A DNA stretch of 64,000 nucleotides, taken from Trichomonas vaginalis G3 (lineage: Eukaryota > Parabasalia > Trichomonadida > Trichomonadidae). The stretch lies in NCBI RefSeq assembly GCF_026262505.1, contig NC_067207.1, positions 11,810,082 to 11,874,081 of the forward strand. Reading direction: 5' to 3'. The notes beneath the pieces were generated by a model. That model saw only the letters and a program-made list of their open reading frames with translations. It was not told where the DNA came from and did no database searches. Position 1 is the first letter of the stretch, and the number at the start of each line of letters is the position of its first letter. This document shows positions 1-9,432 of the stretch, one piece after another. A program made the translations under genes and the position numbers.

Positions 1-238
1 GAATTTGTTCTTTTTGTCAACCGCGAGCGAAGCGAGTGGCTTTTTATTTTTTAAAAATTTTTTCTTTCTTTCTTACTTTTTTTTCCCTTACTTACAAATT
101 TGATATTAACTTACCAAATCTCTCTATCATATAATAATAAATTAATCCATTTTTTGTTTTAAATCTGACACTTTACATTTCTGACATGTAAACTTGTCAC
201 TTTTCACTTCACCTCACTGGGTAAGTTTGTGCCCCCCT
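1..238. mobile_element. Possible terminal part of a MULE-like element cut by the window edge
   Basis: Read on the minus strand from about 238, the sequence begins GAGGGGGGCACAAACTTACC and soon reaches an AAAAGTGACA block. This resembles the terminal repeat of the complete MULE at 1108-3515 (GAG, a G run, ACAAACT, CCCA, then the GTCACTTTT block). The rest would lie left of the window. A small hairpin with the core CGAGCGAAGCGAG lies at about 24-36. No coding sequence is visible. The call rests on TIR resemblance only. Confidence 0.3.
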
Positions 239-450
239 CTAACTTGTAATTAAAAAAAGTATTTTTTATTCTTAAATTACACATTAATAAAGTTAAGCTC
301 AAGTATCTCAAGAGTCAATTATCTATGTTTTGGAAGAATATTTTGATATTTGATGTGGTCATAATAAAAGCTATGCGATAACGTCTTAGAAGTAAAATTC
401 AAACTACTTTGATACTTTTAAGTAAATTGAAATAATAAAAAATCCGAAAT

Positions 451-957
451 TTACTCTAAATCTATTGACATGATATAATCATTCATATAATACCCATTTC
501 CAATAGGGAAATCGCCTTGACGAGCGATTTTCATGCCCATATGCTGATAGAATCCCAATGCTTTGTTATTACGGTTGACATTCAATTCCATTTTGCATGG
601 TTCTGGATGAAATGAGTGAATCATCTCTTTAACATGTAAGAACAAGGCCTTACCAAGCTTAGTATGCTGATAATCTATGAGAACGTAAATTTTTTCGAGA
701 TGGAATAAATCTGGGCCTTCTTGATGAATGGAAAGGTAGCCGGCAGGATTATCATTAACAAATGGAAGGTAATATTTATGATTCAAGTCAACCATCCGCT
801 TTATAAGGCTTTTTTCAGAATACATCCAATCCATCATGTAGTCAATTTGCTTAGGAGTGAGGATCTCTTTGTATGTTGCTGGAAATATTGTCGAAGCAAG
901 TTGACGGATGATTGGAATATCACTAGTTGTCGCTGGTCTGATTTTAATACTCTCCAT
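451..957 (-). CDS. GNAT-family N-acetyltransferase
   Basis: This 168-residue protein is a single GNAT domain, which moves an acetyl group from acetyl-CoA to an amine; the substrate cannot be read. The N-terminal IRPATTSDIP strand-helix is typical. The acetyl-CoA loop is in LEKIYVLIDYQHTKLGKAL (about residues 87-105). The C-terminal block has LNVNRNNKALGFYQHMGM followed by IGNGYYMNDYIM, a wording common in Bacteroidetes-type GNATs. The length is normal for the family and the frame is intact. The ATG at 957 is supported by a TCATTTTTTT initiator-like motif about 10 nt upstream. Lateral transfer from a bacterium is an inference from the motif style. The gene stands alone between two mobile-element ends. 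Confidence 0.85.
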   Translation of the reverse strand: MESIKIRPATTSDIPIIRQLASTIFPATYKEILTPKQIDYMMDWMYSEKSLIKRMVDLNHKYYLPFVNDNPAGYLSIHQEGPDLFHLEKIYVLIDYQHTKLGKALFLHVKEMIHSFHPEPCKMELNVNRNNKALGFYQHMGMKIARQGDFPIGNGYYMNDYIMSIDLE

Positions 958-960
958 TGA

Positions 961-969
961 AAAAAATGA
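961..969 (-). promoter_or_regulatory. Initiator-like motif TCATTTTTT of the GNAT gene
   Basis: On the minus strand TCATTTTTT ends a few bases before the ATG at 957. It matches the known trichomonad initiator (TCA followed by pyrimidine/T-rich sequence, usually 5-20 nt from the start codon). Confidence 0.5.
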
Positions 970-1107
970 ACTCCAAAAATTTAAAAACCCATAATTTTCA
1001 ATAAAAATTGTCTAAAATTTGGTGTTGTATCTGCGGTATCCATTTTAATTGAATTTTGGACTAATTCTTTTCTCAATTTTGAAAAGCTCACAATTTTTTC
1101 TGATCAT

Positions 1108-1142
1108 GAGTGGGGGACAAACTCGCCCATTGTCACTTTTTA
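1108..1142 (+). repeat. Left TIR of the MULE
   Basis: Pairs as an inverted repeat with 3481-3515 (30 of 35 positions). The inner 19 bases, GCCCATTGTCACTTTTTA plus the preceding variable base, match from the second position on. The GTCACTTTTT block is identical to the host initiator type. Confidence 0.9.
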
Positions 1143-1350
1143 TTAACCTTAAACTTGTAATTTTCATTATTTTTAATTAACCTTATTTCTTTCCCAATTC
1201 CTGATTTATTTTATTCACTTACTATTAAAAGTCACATTTTAATAAAATATAATAATTTATTTATAGCATTTTTTACTATACTGTAATAAAAAATTAATTA
1301 TAATAAATTAAATGTTTATTAAATCAAATGTTTTCTTTGCAATAATATTT

Positions 1351-2760
1351 TTAATGTTGAGTAAACAATGTTGGGATCAAGTGTATCATTTTCAGACCTT
1401 TCTGAACAGCTTCAAGCATACTGATGCATTCGACTTTTTTAAATTGTGTCATTTCTTCGAAATCTCTTGTGACTTTTTTGATAACTTTAACACTTCTCTC
1501 TGAATCCAGACCTTTAATTTGCAACTTAATCAGGAATGAAGGAACAACACTGGAATATAACTCGATGACAAGTTCATCGAGTCGAAGATTTCGCCTTTCT
1601 GGGAAGTACTGGTGCTTCAAAACCTTGAAATGTGATTCTGAGATGTTGTTTGTTCCATCTCCTTCATTTCTATAGCGAAGCATCCACCTGTCAAGATGAT
1701 GGCGACACTGTCGGTCAAAGTATTCACGGGCAGCAGGTTCCTCATTTAAAATTTCTTCTAAATTGTTGTAAACTTCATCAGGATCAATTTCTTCCTCTTC
1801 AGAACCAAAGACCAATAACTTCATTAAGTTATAGAAAGTTTCGAAGTTGGAACGATCTTGAAACTTTTCAGCCTTTCTCATGACAGCGCGCAACACATGA
1901 ACACCACACCAAATGATCTGGCATAAGGGGATGGCTGTTTCAACAGCATTTGTGATTTGAGGTGCGCAGTCCATTGAAAAATAAGATGGTTCGCGATTGA
2001 TGGAGCCAAAATATGCTGTGAGACAAACTTGTATATTTTCACTTGTGTCGGGCCAAACGAAAAAATACAAAAACGGAAAAACAATTGATTCCGCGAATTT
2101 GCCAGTGACGGCATAAAATGGTATGCGAGAGCGCAAGAGCTTATAAGTGGAATCAATGTGATAAGTTTGTATTTGATGTGAAAAAGCATTTGCTTCGAAT
2201 GGGGCGTAATAGAAAATCATACGATCTGGCTCGTGAATAAACTCGATGAGATCATCTGGAGAATGACTCTTAACCATGTCGACAAAAATTGCAAGAGATG
2301 TAACATCATCCGCTGAGAAACGGGTATTGATTGCATGAAGGCGTTTAGAAAACTTTTTTAAAGCATCTGTAGATTGTTGAAACATTTCCGGAATGATCCC
2401 ACTATCAAATGGGATATTAAGATCTTTGAAACACCTTAATTGTGCGTAAACACGGTCTTGATTTGATTCAAAATATCTTGTTAAATAAGATCTATAAAAA
2501 TATGATGTAATTTGTTGTGATTTGTTTGGAAAAGGGGCAGAATGATTGTGGGTGTTAATACATTTTCGTATGTGGTACTTGTCATCGGGAAGTGTATCAA
2601 CAAGGAAGCGACATGGACAATTCGGCCACTTACAATTAAATTGGATTTGATTTCTTTCTTTCCTAGTTTTATATGAATAACTACAACCTGCTTGGATTTC
2701 TTGTTGCACTCCATACTTAAGCAACTCGATATATGTGAGTTCGTGATCTTGGATCTGCAT
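1351..2760 (-). CDS. MULE transposase
   Basis: This 469-residue protein has an N-terminal zinc-binding region of the WRKY/FLYWCH/FAR1 kind (C43, C48, C50, H71, H73). It is followed by a MULE DDE domain: D203 in HIDSTYKL, D264 in YFSMDCAPQ, the CGVH motif of the family near 285-288, and E375 in NNISESHFK. It would cut and insert the element at its TIRs. The frame is uninterrupted. The ATG at 2760 directly follows TCATTTTA on the minus strand, so the transposase appears to use the host-type initiator. No second element gene is visible. Confidence 0.92.
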   Translation of the reverse strand: MQIQDHELTYIELLKYGVQQEIQAGCSYSYKTRKERNQIQFNCKWPNCPCRFLVDTLPDDKYHIRKCINTHNHSAPFPNKSQQITSYFYRSYLTRYFESNQDRVYAQLRCFKDLNIPFDSGIIPEMFQQSTDALKKFSKRLHAINTRFSADDVTSLAIFVDMVKSHSPDDLIEFIHEPDRMIFYYAPFEANAFSHQIQTYHIDSTYKLLRSRIPFYAVTGKFAESIVFPFLYFFVWPDTSENIQVCLTAYFGSINREPSYFSMDCAPQITNAVETAIPLCQIIWCGVHVLRAVMRKAEKFQDRSNFETFYNLMKLLVFGSEEEEIDPDEVYNNLEEILNEEPAAREYFDRQCRHHLDRWMLRYRNEGDGTNNISESHFKVLKHQYFPERRNLRLDELVIELYSSVVPSFLIKLQIKGLDSERSVKVIKKVTRDFEEMTQFKKVECISMLEAVQKGLKMIHLIPTLFTQH

Positions 2761-2920
2761 TAAAATGAAATGATTTGAAAGAATAAAGAATTTTGAATAT
2801 ATTGGTCTTATTTTGATAAGCTTGGTCGTGTTTTGAATAGCTTGGCCATCTAATTCAATTATGATCTTTGAAAATTAGGTGAAATAAAACTAAACATAAA
2901 TGTAAAACTAGGGATATGAA

Positions 2921-3371
2921 ATTTTGGTTGTACACCACTTGTATGTGCCGGATACCATTGTGTCAAATTTTTTCTGAAATTAACTTTAAAAGTACTAAGT
3001 AAGATCATGAGATATAGCAATATATGTTTAAACCAACTTATATTTTGGTTGTACACCACTTGTATGTGCCGGATACCATTGTGTCAAATTTTTTCTGAAA
3101 TTAACTTTAAAAGTACTAAGTAAGATCATGAGATATAGCAATATATGTTTAAACCAACTTATATTTTGGTTGTACACCACTTGTATGTGCCGGATACCAT
3201 TGTGTCAAATTTTTTCTGAAATTAACTTTAAAAGTACTAAGTAAGATCATGAGATATAGCAATATATGTTTAAACCAACTTATATTTTGGTTGTACACCA
3301 CTTGTATGTGCCGGATACCATTGTGTCAAATTTTTTCTGAAATTAACTTTAAAAGTACTAAGTAAGATCAT
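2921..3371. repeat. 121-bp tandem repeat, about 3.7 copies, inside the MULE
   Basis: The phrase TTTTGGTTGTACACCACTTG recurs at 2922, 3043, 3164 and 3285, an exact period of 121 bp. Copies look nearly identical, and the last one stops at about 3371. It lies upstream of the transposase, inside the element. No coding sense is seen. Confidence 0.95.
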
Positions 3372-3480
3372 TTATTTTTGCATAATATAATGCCAATATG
3401 GTTTCTTTTGATTTTATTTCATTTATAAGCAAATCAGATTTACCCAAAAACTCCACTCCATAAGCGTTCATTTGCTAAAT

Positions 3481-3515
3481 TAAAAAGTGACAATGGGCTA
3501 GTCTGTCCCTTTCTC
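3481..3515 (-). repeat. Right TIR of the MULE
   Basis: Inverted partner of 1108-1142; followed directly by the TTCTGATCAT duplication at 3516-3525. Confidence 0.9.
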
Positions 3516-3525
3516 TTCTGATCAT

Positions 3526-3924
3526 TTTGAATTTGGATTTTTTCATAACTGCTTCAAATTTGGCGAATTGGTAGTAATAGCTCAACTTATGGAAAGATTG
3601 CCCATCATTTCGAAATGAATGTTGGCAGATAAAAACTTTTTCATGTTGAACTCTTTACACATTTGGAAAAACTATGTTGACGTTCATTTGACCCGAAACA
3701 TCGCGATGTTTAGGAGATGTCTAGTTTTGTTGTATTATTGTCCTTTTGCTTTTTGGGTAATTCGAAAAAACATTTTGATGAAATAATCACTTTAGGCCGA
3801 AAACTATATTTGACTATGTTTACATATGTATGCTTTGGTGAAAAGATATTTCAAAATCTATTTTATAAAGAATTATTGAATTTGAAATTTCATACTTCAG
3901 TTAGGAAGATTGCATGATCAGGAT
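3526..3924. other. Spacer between MULE and foldback element
   Basis: AT-rich sequence of about 400 bases. It holds only a short 66-codon open frame with no recognisable domain, which I do not accept as a gene. No RNA gene is seen. Confidence 0.5.
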
Positions 3925-4085
3925 TGTTGTAAACAGAAATTCATCAAAAGTGACACCTCAGAAAAGCTAAAATATTGAATTTTTGGAACTTTTGATAGAG
4001 CACGTTTTTAAATATTAATTAAAATAAATGTATATTTTGTAAAGATTCTTTTTAATAAAAAAATAAAATTTTGAAGAAGAACACA

Positions 4086-4500
4086 AAATCTTCTGAAAAA
4101 TAATATCACATAAACTCATATTATTTTCTAATATATAACTATTTTATATAAAAATCAAATTCAATGATCTTAAAAGCGAAGGATAAACCTCAAAATTTAC
4201 GAATATAATGAGTGGGAATATAATGCTTATCTATCATAAAACCATATGAAATATCAATTTTTGCTTTACGCCTAATTTTTGACGACAATTAGCAAAAAAT
4301 GTTAAATGTTAACACTCAGTCCATTTGAATATGAAAAATAAAATTGATTTTGATTAAAGGTTTTTATTTATCATGCAATTCTTCTTGCGACCAAAGATTT
4401 GAATAAAAGTTCAAAAAATAAGATAGCTTAAAAAATAATATACGGTAGTGTTTACTAATAGATGAATAGTATATAAATTCTATTAAAATGGATTTGATCC
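4086..4500 (+). repeat. Left arm of 415-bp inverted repeat
   Basis: Pairs base for base with 4593-5006; I see a single 1-nt length difference in the whole arm (an A run near 4125). Such near identity means a recent origin or ongoing correction. Confidence 0.9.
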
Positions 4501-4592
4501 AAAAAATATAAAACCAAAAATAATTGTTATAATTTAAATGAAGAAGTAATTTAAAACGATTTTATTTATGATCAAATTTTATATATTTTTTT

Positions 4593-5006
4593 GGATCAAA
4601 TCCATTTTAATAGAATTTATATACTATTCATCTATTAGTAAACACTACCGTATATTATTTTTTAAGCTATCTTATTTTTTGAACTTTTATTCAAATCTTT
4701 GGTCGCAAGAAGAATTGCATGATAAATAAAAACCTTTAATCAAAATCAATTTTATTTTTCATATTCAAATGGACTGAGTGTTAACATTTAACATTTTTTG
4801 CTAATTGTCGTCAAAAATTAGGCGTAAAGCAAAAATTGATATTTCATATGGTTTTATGATAGATAAGCATTATATTCCCACTCATTATATTCGTAAATTT
4901 TGAGGTTTATCCTTCGCTTTTAAGATCATTGAATTTGATTTTTATATAAAATAGTTATATATTAGAAATAATATGAGTTTATGTGATATTATTTTTCAGA
5001 AGATTT
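4593..5006 (-). repeat. Right arm of 415-bp inverted repeat
   Basis: Inverted copy of 4086-4500. The arms meet across an AT-rich spacer that holds a shorter imperfect continuation of the palindrome (TTTTATAT against its complement). Confidence 0.9.
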
Positions 5007-5181
5007 CATTCTATATGCCTATGAAAAGTACTCTCAAAACTAACTTTTTCCTAATTATAATTAAATCTAGAATATTGTATTATGCTTAGTATTATTTCAT
5101 TTTTCTCATTCAATTTAGAATTTACAAATGTCAAAAAATTGAGAGCTGTCACTTTTGATGAATTTCTGTTTATTACAGGAT

Positions 5182-5648
5182 CAAGTATTATGATTGATTC
5201 TGATTGAATATTTCAATATCACAGGTAAATATCATGCATAAAAAATATTTGCATTTGATGTCGTTTTATTTTAAATAGAGGCTCTGGTGTTAAAAATATT
5301 ACCATACAGATATATGTCAATCCATTGATATTACGAAACTTACTGTTAAGCTGTAAGAGTAGAAATCGTAATCTCTTGCAATTGCGTATAGTTCGTTAAA
5401 TAAGAATTAAATGATTTCATATCCATAAGTGTTATGGACTACTGTATGCGATGCGAAAAATAATTATTGGATAAATATTCAATTTGAGAATATTACTTGG
5501 CAATTGACTTGATAAAATTGACATTGAAAATAATTATCACAAAAGTATAATCTCTACAAAAATTTAGCCTATATAATGTCCTCTATAACAAGACTTTTCA
5601 TTGTGATTGAAAATTCAGACCAAATTTTTGAACAAAAAATCCTCAAAA
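5182..5648. other. AT-rich upstream spacer
   Basis: No gene or repeat recognised. TCATTGTG at 5598-5605, about 50 nt before the next ATG, is a possible initiator. Confidence 0.45.
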
Positions 5649-6899
5649 ATGATATTGAATTCTGATAATGATTTGCTATCGAGAATTTCTTCTTTAAGTC
5701 ATCAAATACAGCCATCTCTTCAGATAGCATATGAAAGAGGTGAATTAGCGGATGATTTTTTTAGATCTCGATCTTTTATTCAAAATAATACATCAATACG
5801 GGCTAAAGATAATAACGGCGGATTAGACCTGGTCAATATTCCACGTGGATTAACGCAAATACCGTCAAAAACATCACCTTTCTTTTTACTCTTGAAACCT
5901 GAAACAAAAAAGAAAAGTCCAATGCAATACCTGTTATACTCTTCATCACAAAGTATTTTAGTTAGCGAAGATGTCAAGCAACTTGAAATTTTACCTGAAA
6001 ACACGGAATTTTATCTCGACCAAAAAAGGTTTTACATTTATGTAGATGAAAACCCAAGGAAATACGTTTTTAATGTCAGACGAGAAATTCTTGATATTGT
6101 TTTGACGAATACTTTTGCAAATCCTTTGGAACCATTTCTACTTTGCTACATTGCCAATGGAAAGATGCCGCCTAATACAAATCTTACAGCTGGATACTAT
6201 TCAAAAGTCATTTTTAATAATACATTTTTATTTTATTATTATTTGATACCACAGAATTTTATTTATCCTGACATTGTCAGTGCTTGGACTACTGCGGCTA
6301 ATTCGAACTTTGATTTAATATTTTCACAAATACTAAGGCATTATTTCAGTGAACATCGAAAATCGGAACTTGAACTTAATGAGAAATCATTTTTCTTCAA
6401 GGTCATTGAATCATTTCTTACTCATGATACTGATTTCTTGGATTTTACTAAGGAATTTGATCGTCCTGAAGGAGATTCTGTTGAATTTTACATTTCAAAG
6501 TGTAATCTATTAACAATGTCATCATATTCGCATTATGCAACATTCCTGATGTACCATGAGTTTGAAACAAAGTACGGAGCAGAATTTGCAACTCAAGTAA
6601 TTTGTAAAGTTATTTACTATTCCGGACTAAGACCTAAGTTGGCCAAAAAGTTTAACTTTGATATAAAGCCCATTGACAAGCTTCTAGAGTTCACAGATGA
6701 CATCGATCCAAAAAATAAAATTAGATTATTCAATACCGTAAAAGGAATTATATCTCAGCCTATCAACTATATACCAAGAAGAACGAATGCAACTGTTTAT
6801 GCTTCTTATTCCCTTCTCTTGGAAAATATAATTTCAAATGGAATTGATTTTCTTAAAATCATTAGAAAACTTGAAAAGCATCAGCCATGGATTACATAA
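5649..6899 (+). CDS. Hypothetical protein, helical, unrecognised
   Basis: About 416 residues from the ATG at 5649. The open frame extends 42 nt further upstream but only to a TTG, which is unlikely as a start in a eukaryote. The protein has no signal peptide or clear membrane segment. Its N-terminal 60 residues look disordered; the rest is rich in aromatic and hydrophobic helices (for example FLLCYIANGKMP, and YSHYATFLMYHEFETKYGAE near residue 310). The helical C-terminal half is only vaguely like Ras-GAP-type folds and shows no catalytic arginine motif I can trust, so I assign no function. It converges on the ankyrin gene to its right. Confidence 0.7.
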   Translation: MILNSDNDLLSRISSLSHQIQPSLQIAYERGELADDFFRSRSFIQNNTSIRAKDNNGGLDLVNIPRGLTQIPSKTSPFFLLLKPETKKKSPMQYLLYSSSQSILVSEDVKQLEILPENTEFYLDQKRFYIYVDENPRKYVFNVRREILDIVLTNTFANPLEPFLLCYIANGKMPPNTNLTAGYYSKVIFNNTFLFYYYLIPQNFIYPDIVSAWTTAANSNFDLIFSQILRHYFSEHRKSELELNEKSFFFKVIESFLTHDTDFLDFTKEFDRPEGDSVEFYISKCNLLTMSSYSHYATFLMYHEFETKYGAEFATQVICKVIYYSGLRPKLAKKFNFDIKPIDKLLEFTDDIDPKNKIRLFNTVKGIISQPINYIPRRTNATVYASYSLLLENIISNGIDFLKIIRKLEKHQPWIT

Positions 6900-7282
6900 T
6901 ATGAGCCATAAAGGTGCTTTAAATGTCTATTAAATATGAGCAAGATAATAATCCGATTATATATATGTAACATGCTTTCATTGATGTTGAAAGAAACTAT
7001 TATGTTCTTTTTTCATTGTTTTTGTTGTAAATCTATGTTATTTATTTTTAATTGTATATTGAATTCTTTTTTCTTCAAATTATAAATGTTTGTGAGAGAT
7101 TTCCATAGTTATTCCATATAGCATATACTTAAAAATTAATGTGATAATAAAATATTTTGAAAATATTTAGTAAAAGCAAAATTAACACGATCAGAGAGCA
7201 ACAGATATATTTCTATGCCGATAAATATGCGTTGAAGATGTGACAAACATTTTGATGAAACAAAATGAAAAGAGTACCATTA
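6900..7282. other. Convergent intergenic spacer
   Basis: AT-rich 3' ends of two converging genes. Several TAAA and AATAAA strings could serve as polyadenylation signals. Nothing else is seen. Confidence 0.45.
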
Positions 7283-9166
7283 TTATATCATTTCAAAGTT
7301 ATCCAAGTCTTCGAAGTCATTGACGCTCGTTTTACACCTTTTTCGTGGGACTTTCTTTTTGAAGTTTGTACCAACAGGTGAAAGAAGTTTTGCAACTTCA
7401 TCATTTTCTAGCTCTTTTGCAATTTGATAAGGTAATATTCCATCATTATCTTTTGAATTTATATCTGCTCCATGAGATATAAGAGCTTTTGCTACCTCTG
7501 TATTAAAATTCCATGCTGCAAAATGAAGAATAGATTGATTTTTCATATCTTTCACGTGAATGTCAGCACCATGTTTAAGTAATAATTCTACTAATTCTTT
7601 GTCGCCATCTTCTGCTGCATAATGGAGAGGAGTCAATCCTTTAATATTTTTGGTATTAATGTCAGCGCCATTCGAAATTAGAAACTCTACTATATTATCA
7701 AAATTATGATTATGAGCCACTAAATGGAGCGCAGTTTGTCCTTCATTATTTTTCGCATGAATATCTGCACCATTTTTAATTAGTGTTTTCATCACATCTA
7801 ATGAATTATTTTTCGCTGCTGTGAGAAGAGGCGTCATACCATGCAAATCTTTTGCATTCATATCAACACCGTATGATACAAGAGTTTCTATTACATTTGT
7901 ATTATAGCTCTTTGTTGCATCATGAAGTACAGATTGGCCATCATTATCTTTTGCGTTAATATCTGCCCCATGAGAAATCAGAGCTTCGAAGATACTTAGT
8001 AGACTTTTACTTGTTGCATAATGAAGAGTAGATTTACCTTCATTATCTCTTGCATTAATATCAATCCCATGTGTAATAAGATATTCTAATATTTCTTTAT
8101 TATTTCTGTTTGCTGCTGAATGAAGCGCAGTTTTTCCATTATGATTTCTTGCCTTGATATCAATTCCTTTTGAAATAAGGAGTTTTGCAATTTCAACACA
8201 ACTATTTTCCGCTGCATGATGAAGAGCTGTTTTTCCATCTCTATCAATAGAATTAATATCTGCTCCATGGTCTATTAAATATTGGCATAAAGGTGGAAAA
8301 TTAAATCTTGTAGAATAAATAAGGCACTGATTGATATTTTTAGAAATATCTAAATAAACTAGAAATGCTTGTATATTGTGTTCCTCACAACAATATTCTG
8401 GATCGATTACTTCGTCGTATTCATAAGCCAAGAAAGTGATAAAATCAATGTTGTGTGCAATAATTGCATATTTCATACAATCTTCATCAGGGTCTTGTTC
8501 TTTCAAGCATTCATTCATTATTTCTGCGTTTCCTCCCAAAAATGTAAAAGAAAGACATTTTTGAGTAATTTCTGGTTTGAATTTCGATATCAAAAACTTA
8601 AAGCATTTGCCTGCGCCATGATAACAACATAATTCAAGCCATGATAAATCTAAATATGAATCAGGATAGAAATCACCTACTGAGCTATGATCAATACGAA
8701 ATTTTTCCTTTCCTGCATATGATATAAATGATTCTACATCATCATTCATAATAGCCTTGTTAATAGGATGTTCCAAATAATTTTTTAATGAATATTCTTT
8801 ATCTGAATAATAAAAAAAATGCCCGTTAATTGACGGAGGTAAGGAAATTTCATATTCTTGATTGAGTATATGTGCAAAAACACCTTCAACCCCTGGTAAC
8901 TGATTTAGATGATATTCTTCGAAGATTTTTTTGAACAGGCTCAAATACGATCTAAAATAAGCATTATTGTAAAAGGATATTTTTGAAATTTCGCAGCAAA
9001 TCTGAGATGGTGATAAAATTTTGGTTTCGATTAATTTGCTTTTGATATCTTTGTATACTTCATTGATTGCTTCCTCGTTCGATGCCCTTAATTTATACAG
9101 TGCAAGTGTGGCGTCATTGTAATCCTTGCATATTTCTGCAAGCTCATTATAATCCCACATAATCAT
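7283..9166 (-). CDS. DUF3447/ankyrin-repeat protein
   Basis: About 627 residues. The N-terminal 280 or so form the DUF3447-type region that is greatly expanded in trichomonads (YNELAEICKDYNDATLALYKL, then LDLSWLELCCYHGAGKCFKF). It is followed by about ten ankyrin repeats from residue 300 on (NSIDRDGKTALHHAAENS type, 33 residues each). The C-terminus is basic (KKKVPRKRCK), a possible nuclear signal. Ankyrin repeats bind proteins; the partner is unknown. Upstream in-frame codons start only at TTG, so the ATG at 9166 (or 9160) is preferred. TCATTTG about 36 nt upstream may be the initiator. It is a paralogue of the interrupted gene at 30758. Confidence 0.92.
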   Translation of the reverse strand: MIMWDYNELAEICKDYNDATLALYKLRASNEEAINEVYKDIKSKLIETKILSPSQICCEISKISFYNNAYFRSYLSLFKKIFEEYHLNQLPGVEGVFAHILNQEYEISLPPSINGHFFYYSDKEYSLKNYLEHPINKAIMNDDVESFISYAGKEKFRIDHSSVGDFYPDSYLDLSWLELCCYHGAGKCFKFLISKFKPEITQKCLSFTFLGGNAEIMNECLKEQDPDEDCMKYAIIAHNIDFITFLAYEYDEVIDPEYCCEEHNIQAFLVYLDISKNINQCLIYSTRFNFPPLCQYLIDHGADINSIDRDGKTALHHAAENSCVEIAKLLISKGIDIKARNHNGKTALHSAANRNNKEILEYLITHGIDINARDNEGKSTLHYATSKSLLSIFEALISHGADINAKDNDGQSVLHDATKSYNTNVIETLVSYGVDMNAKDLHGMTPLLTAAKNNSLDVMKTLIKNGADIHAKNNEGQTALHLVAHNHNFDNIVEFLISNGADINTKNIKGLTPLHYAAEDGDKELVELLLKHGADIHVKDMKNQSILHFAAWNFNTEVAKALISHGADINSKDNDGILPYQIAKELENDEVAKLLSPVGTNFKKKVPRKRCKTSVNDFEDLDNFEMI

Positions 9167-9432
9167 CCAAGTCAAAAAAAATATTATCGATATAATGCAA
9201 ATGAAATTAAACGGTATTCCTTATTTAAATCCCTTAAAATCTTTCAAATATATTGCAAATTAAGCAAACAAAAATTCTCAATGTGCCGATAAAAGTCTAA
9301 TATTTCAGTGATTCTAATGGTCCTTGATAGTATTTACAGAAACTCGGCTTAGAATGATTCAACCTGCAATTTTCATCAGAAATCTCATAAAAATGCGTTT
9401 ATCCATTCAATTGAAAATTCAATCAAAAAAAC
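9167..9432. promoter_or_regulatory. Divergent promoter region
   Basis: This 266-bp gap separates two genes read outward (ankyrin gene left, PP2A subunit right). TCATTTG-type (minus) and TCAATCAAAA-type (plus, just before the ATG at 9433) motifs are candidates for the two initiators. No other signal is recognised. Confidence 0.4.

Larger units (their letters stand above)
1108..3515 (-). mobile_element. Mutator-like DNA transposon (MULE), complete ends, 2,408 bp
   Basis: The element is bounded by 35-bp terminal inverted repeats with five mismatches and by a perfect 10-bp duplication TTCTGATCAT (1098-1107 and 3516-3525). The TIR form and a 9-11 bp target duplication are typical of MULEs, which are known in T. 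vaginalis. It holds one full-length transposase frame on the minus strand and a 121-bp tandem array between the gene and the right TIR. The preserved duplication and open transposase point to a recent, possibly active copy. Confidence 0.9.
3925..5177. mobile_element. Foldback-type non-autonomous element, about 1.25 kb
   Basis: The ends are inverted repeats of about 31 bp (TGTTGTAAACAG left, TGTAATAAACAG right, then an identical AAATTCATCAAAAGTGACA). CAGGAT occurs at both boundaries (3919-3924 and 5176-5181) as a likely short target duplication; its CA could instead belong to the TIR. Nested inside is a much longer inverted repeat with arms of about 415 bp (4086-4500 and 4593-5006) around a spacer of about 90 bp. 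No transposase frame exists. The superfamily is not clear to me. Confidence 0.7.

Noticed and set aside
721-960. Open frame on the plus strand opposite the GNAT gene
   Set aside because: Shadow frame of a clear GNAT domain; no domain and no promoter.
2921-3371. CRISPR-like array
   Set aside because: Whole 121-bp units are tandem and identical, with no repeat-spacer alternation, in a eukaryotic transposon.
3717-3917. 66-codon frame in the spacer before the foldback element
   Set aside because: Low-complexity composition, no initiator and no family likeness.
5607-5648. N-terminal extension starting at TTG (similar upstream TTG/GTG starts at 9175, 24623, 35631, 45026)
   Set aside because: Non-ATG starts are not expected in this eukaryote, and good ATGs with suitable context lie just downstream.
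5649-6899. Ras-GAP assignment
   Set aside because: Only general helical likeness; no arginine-finger or FLR motif seen.
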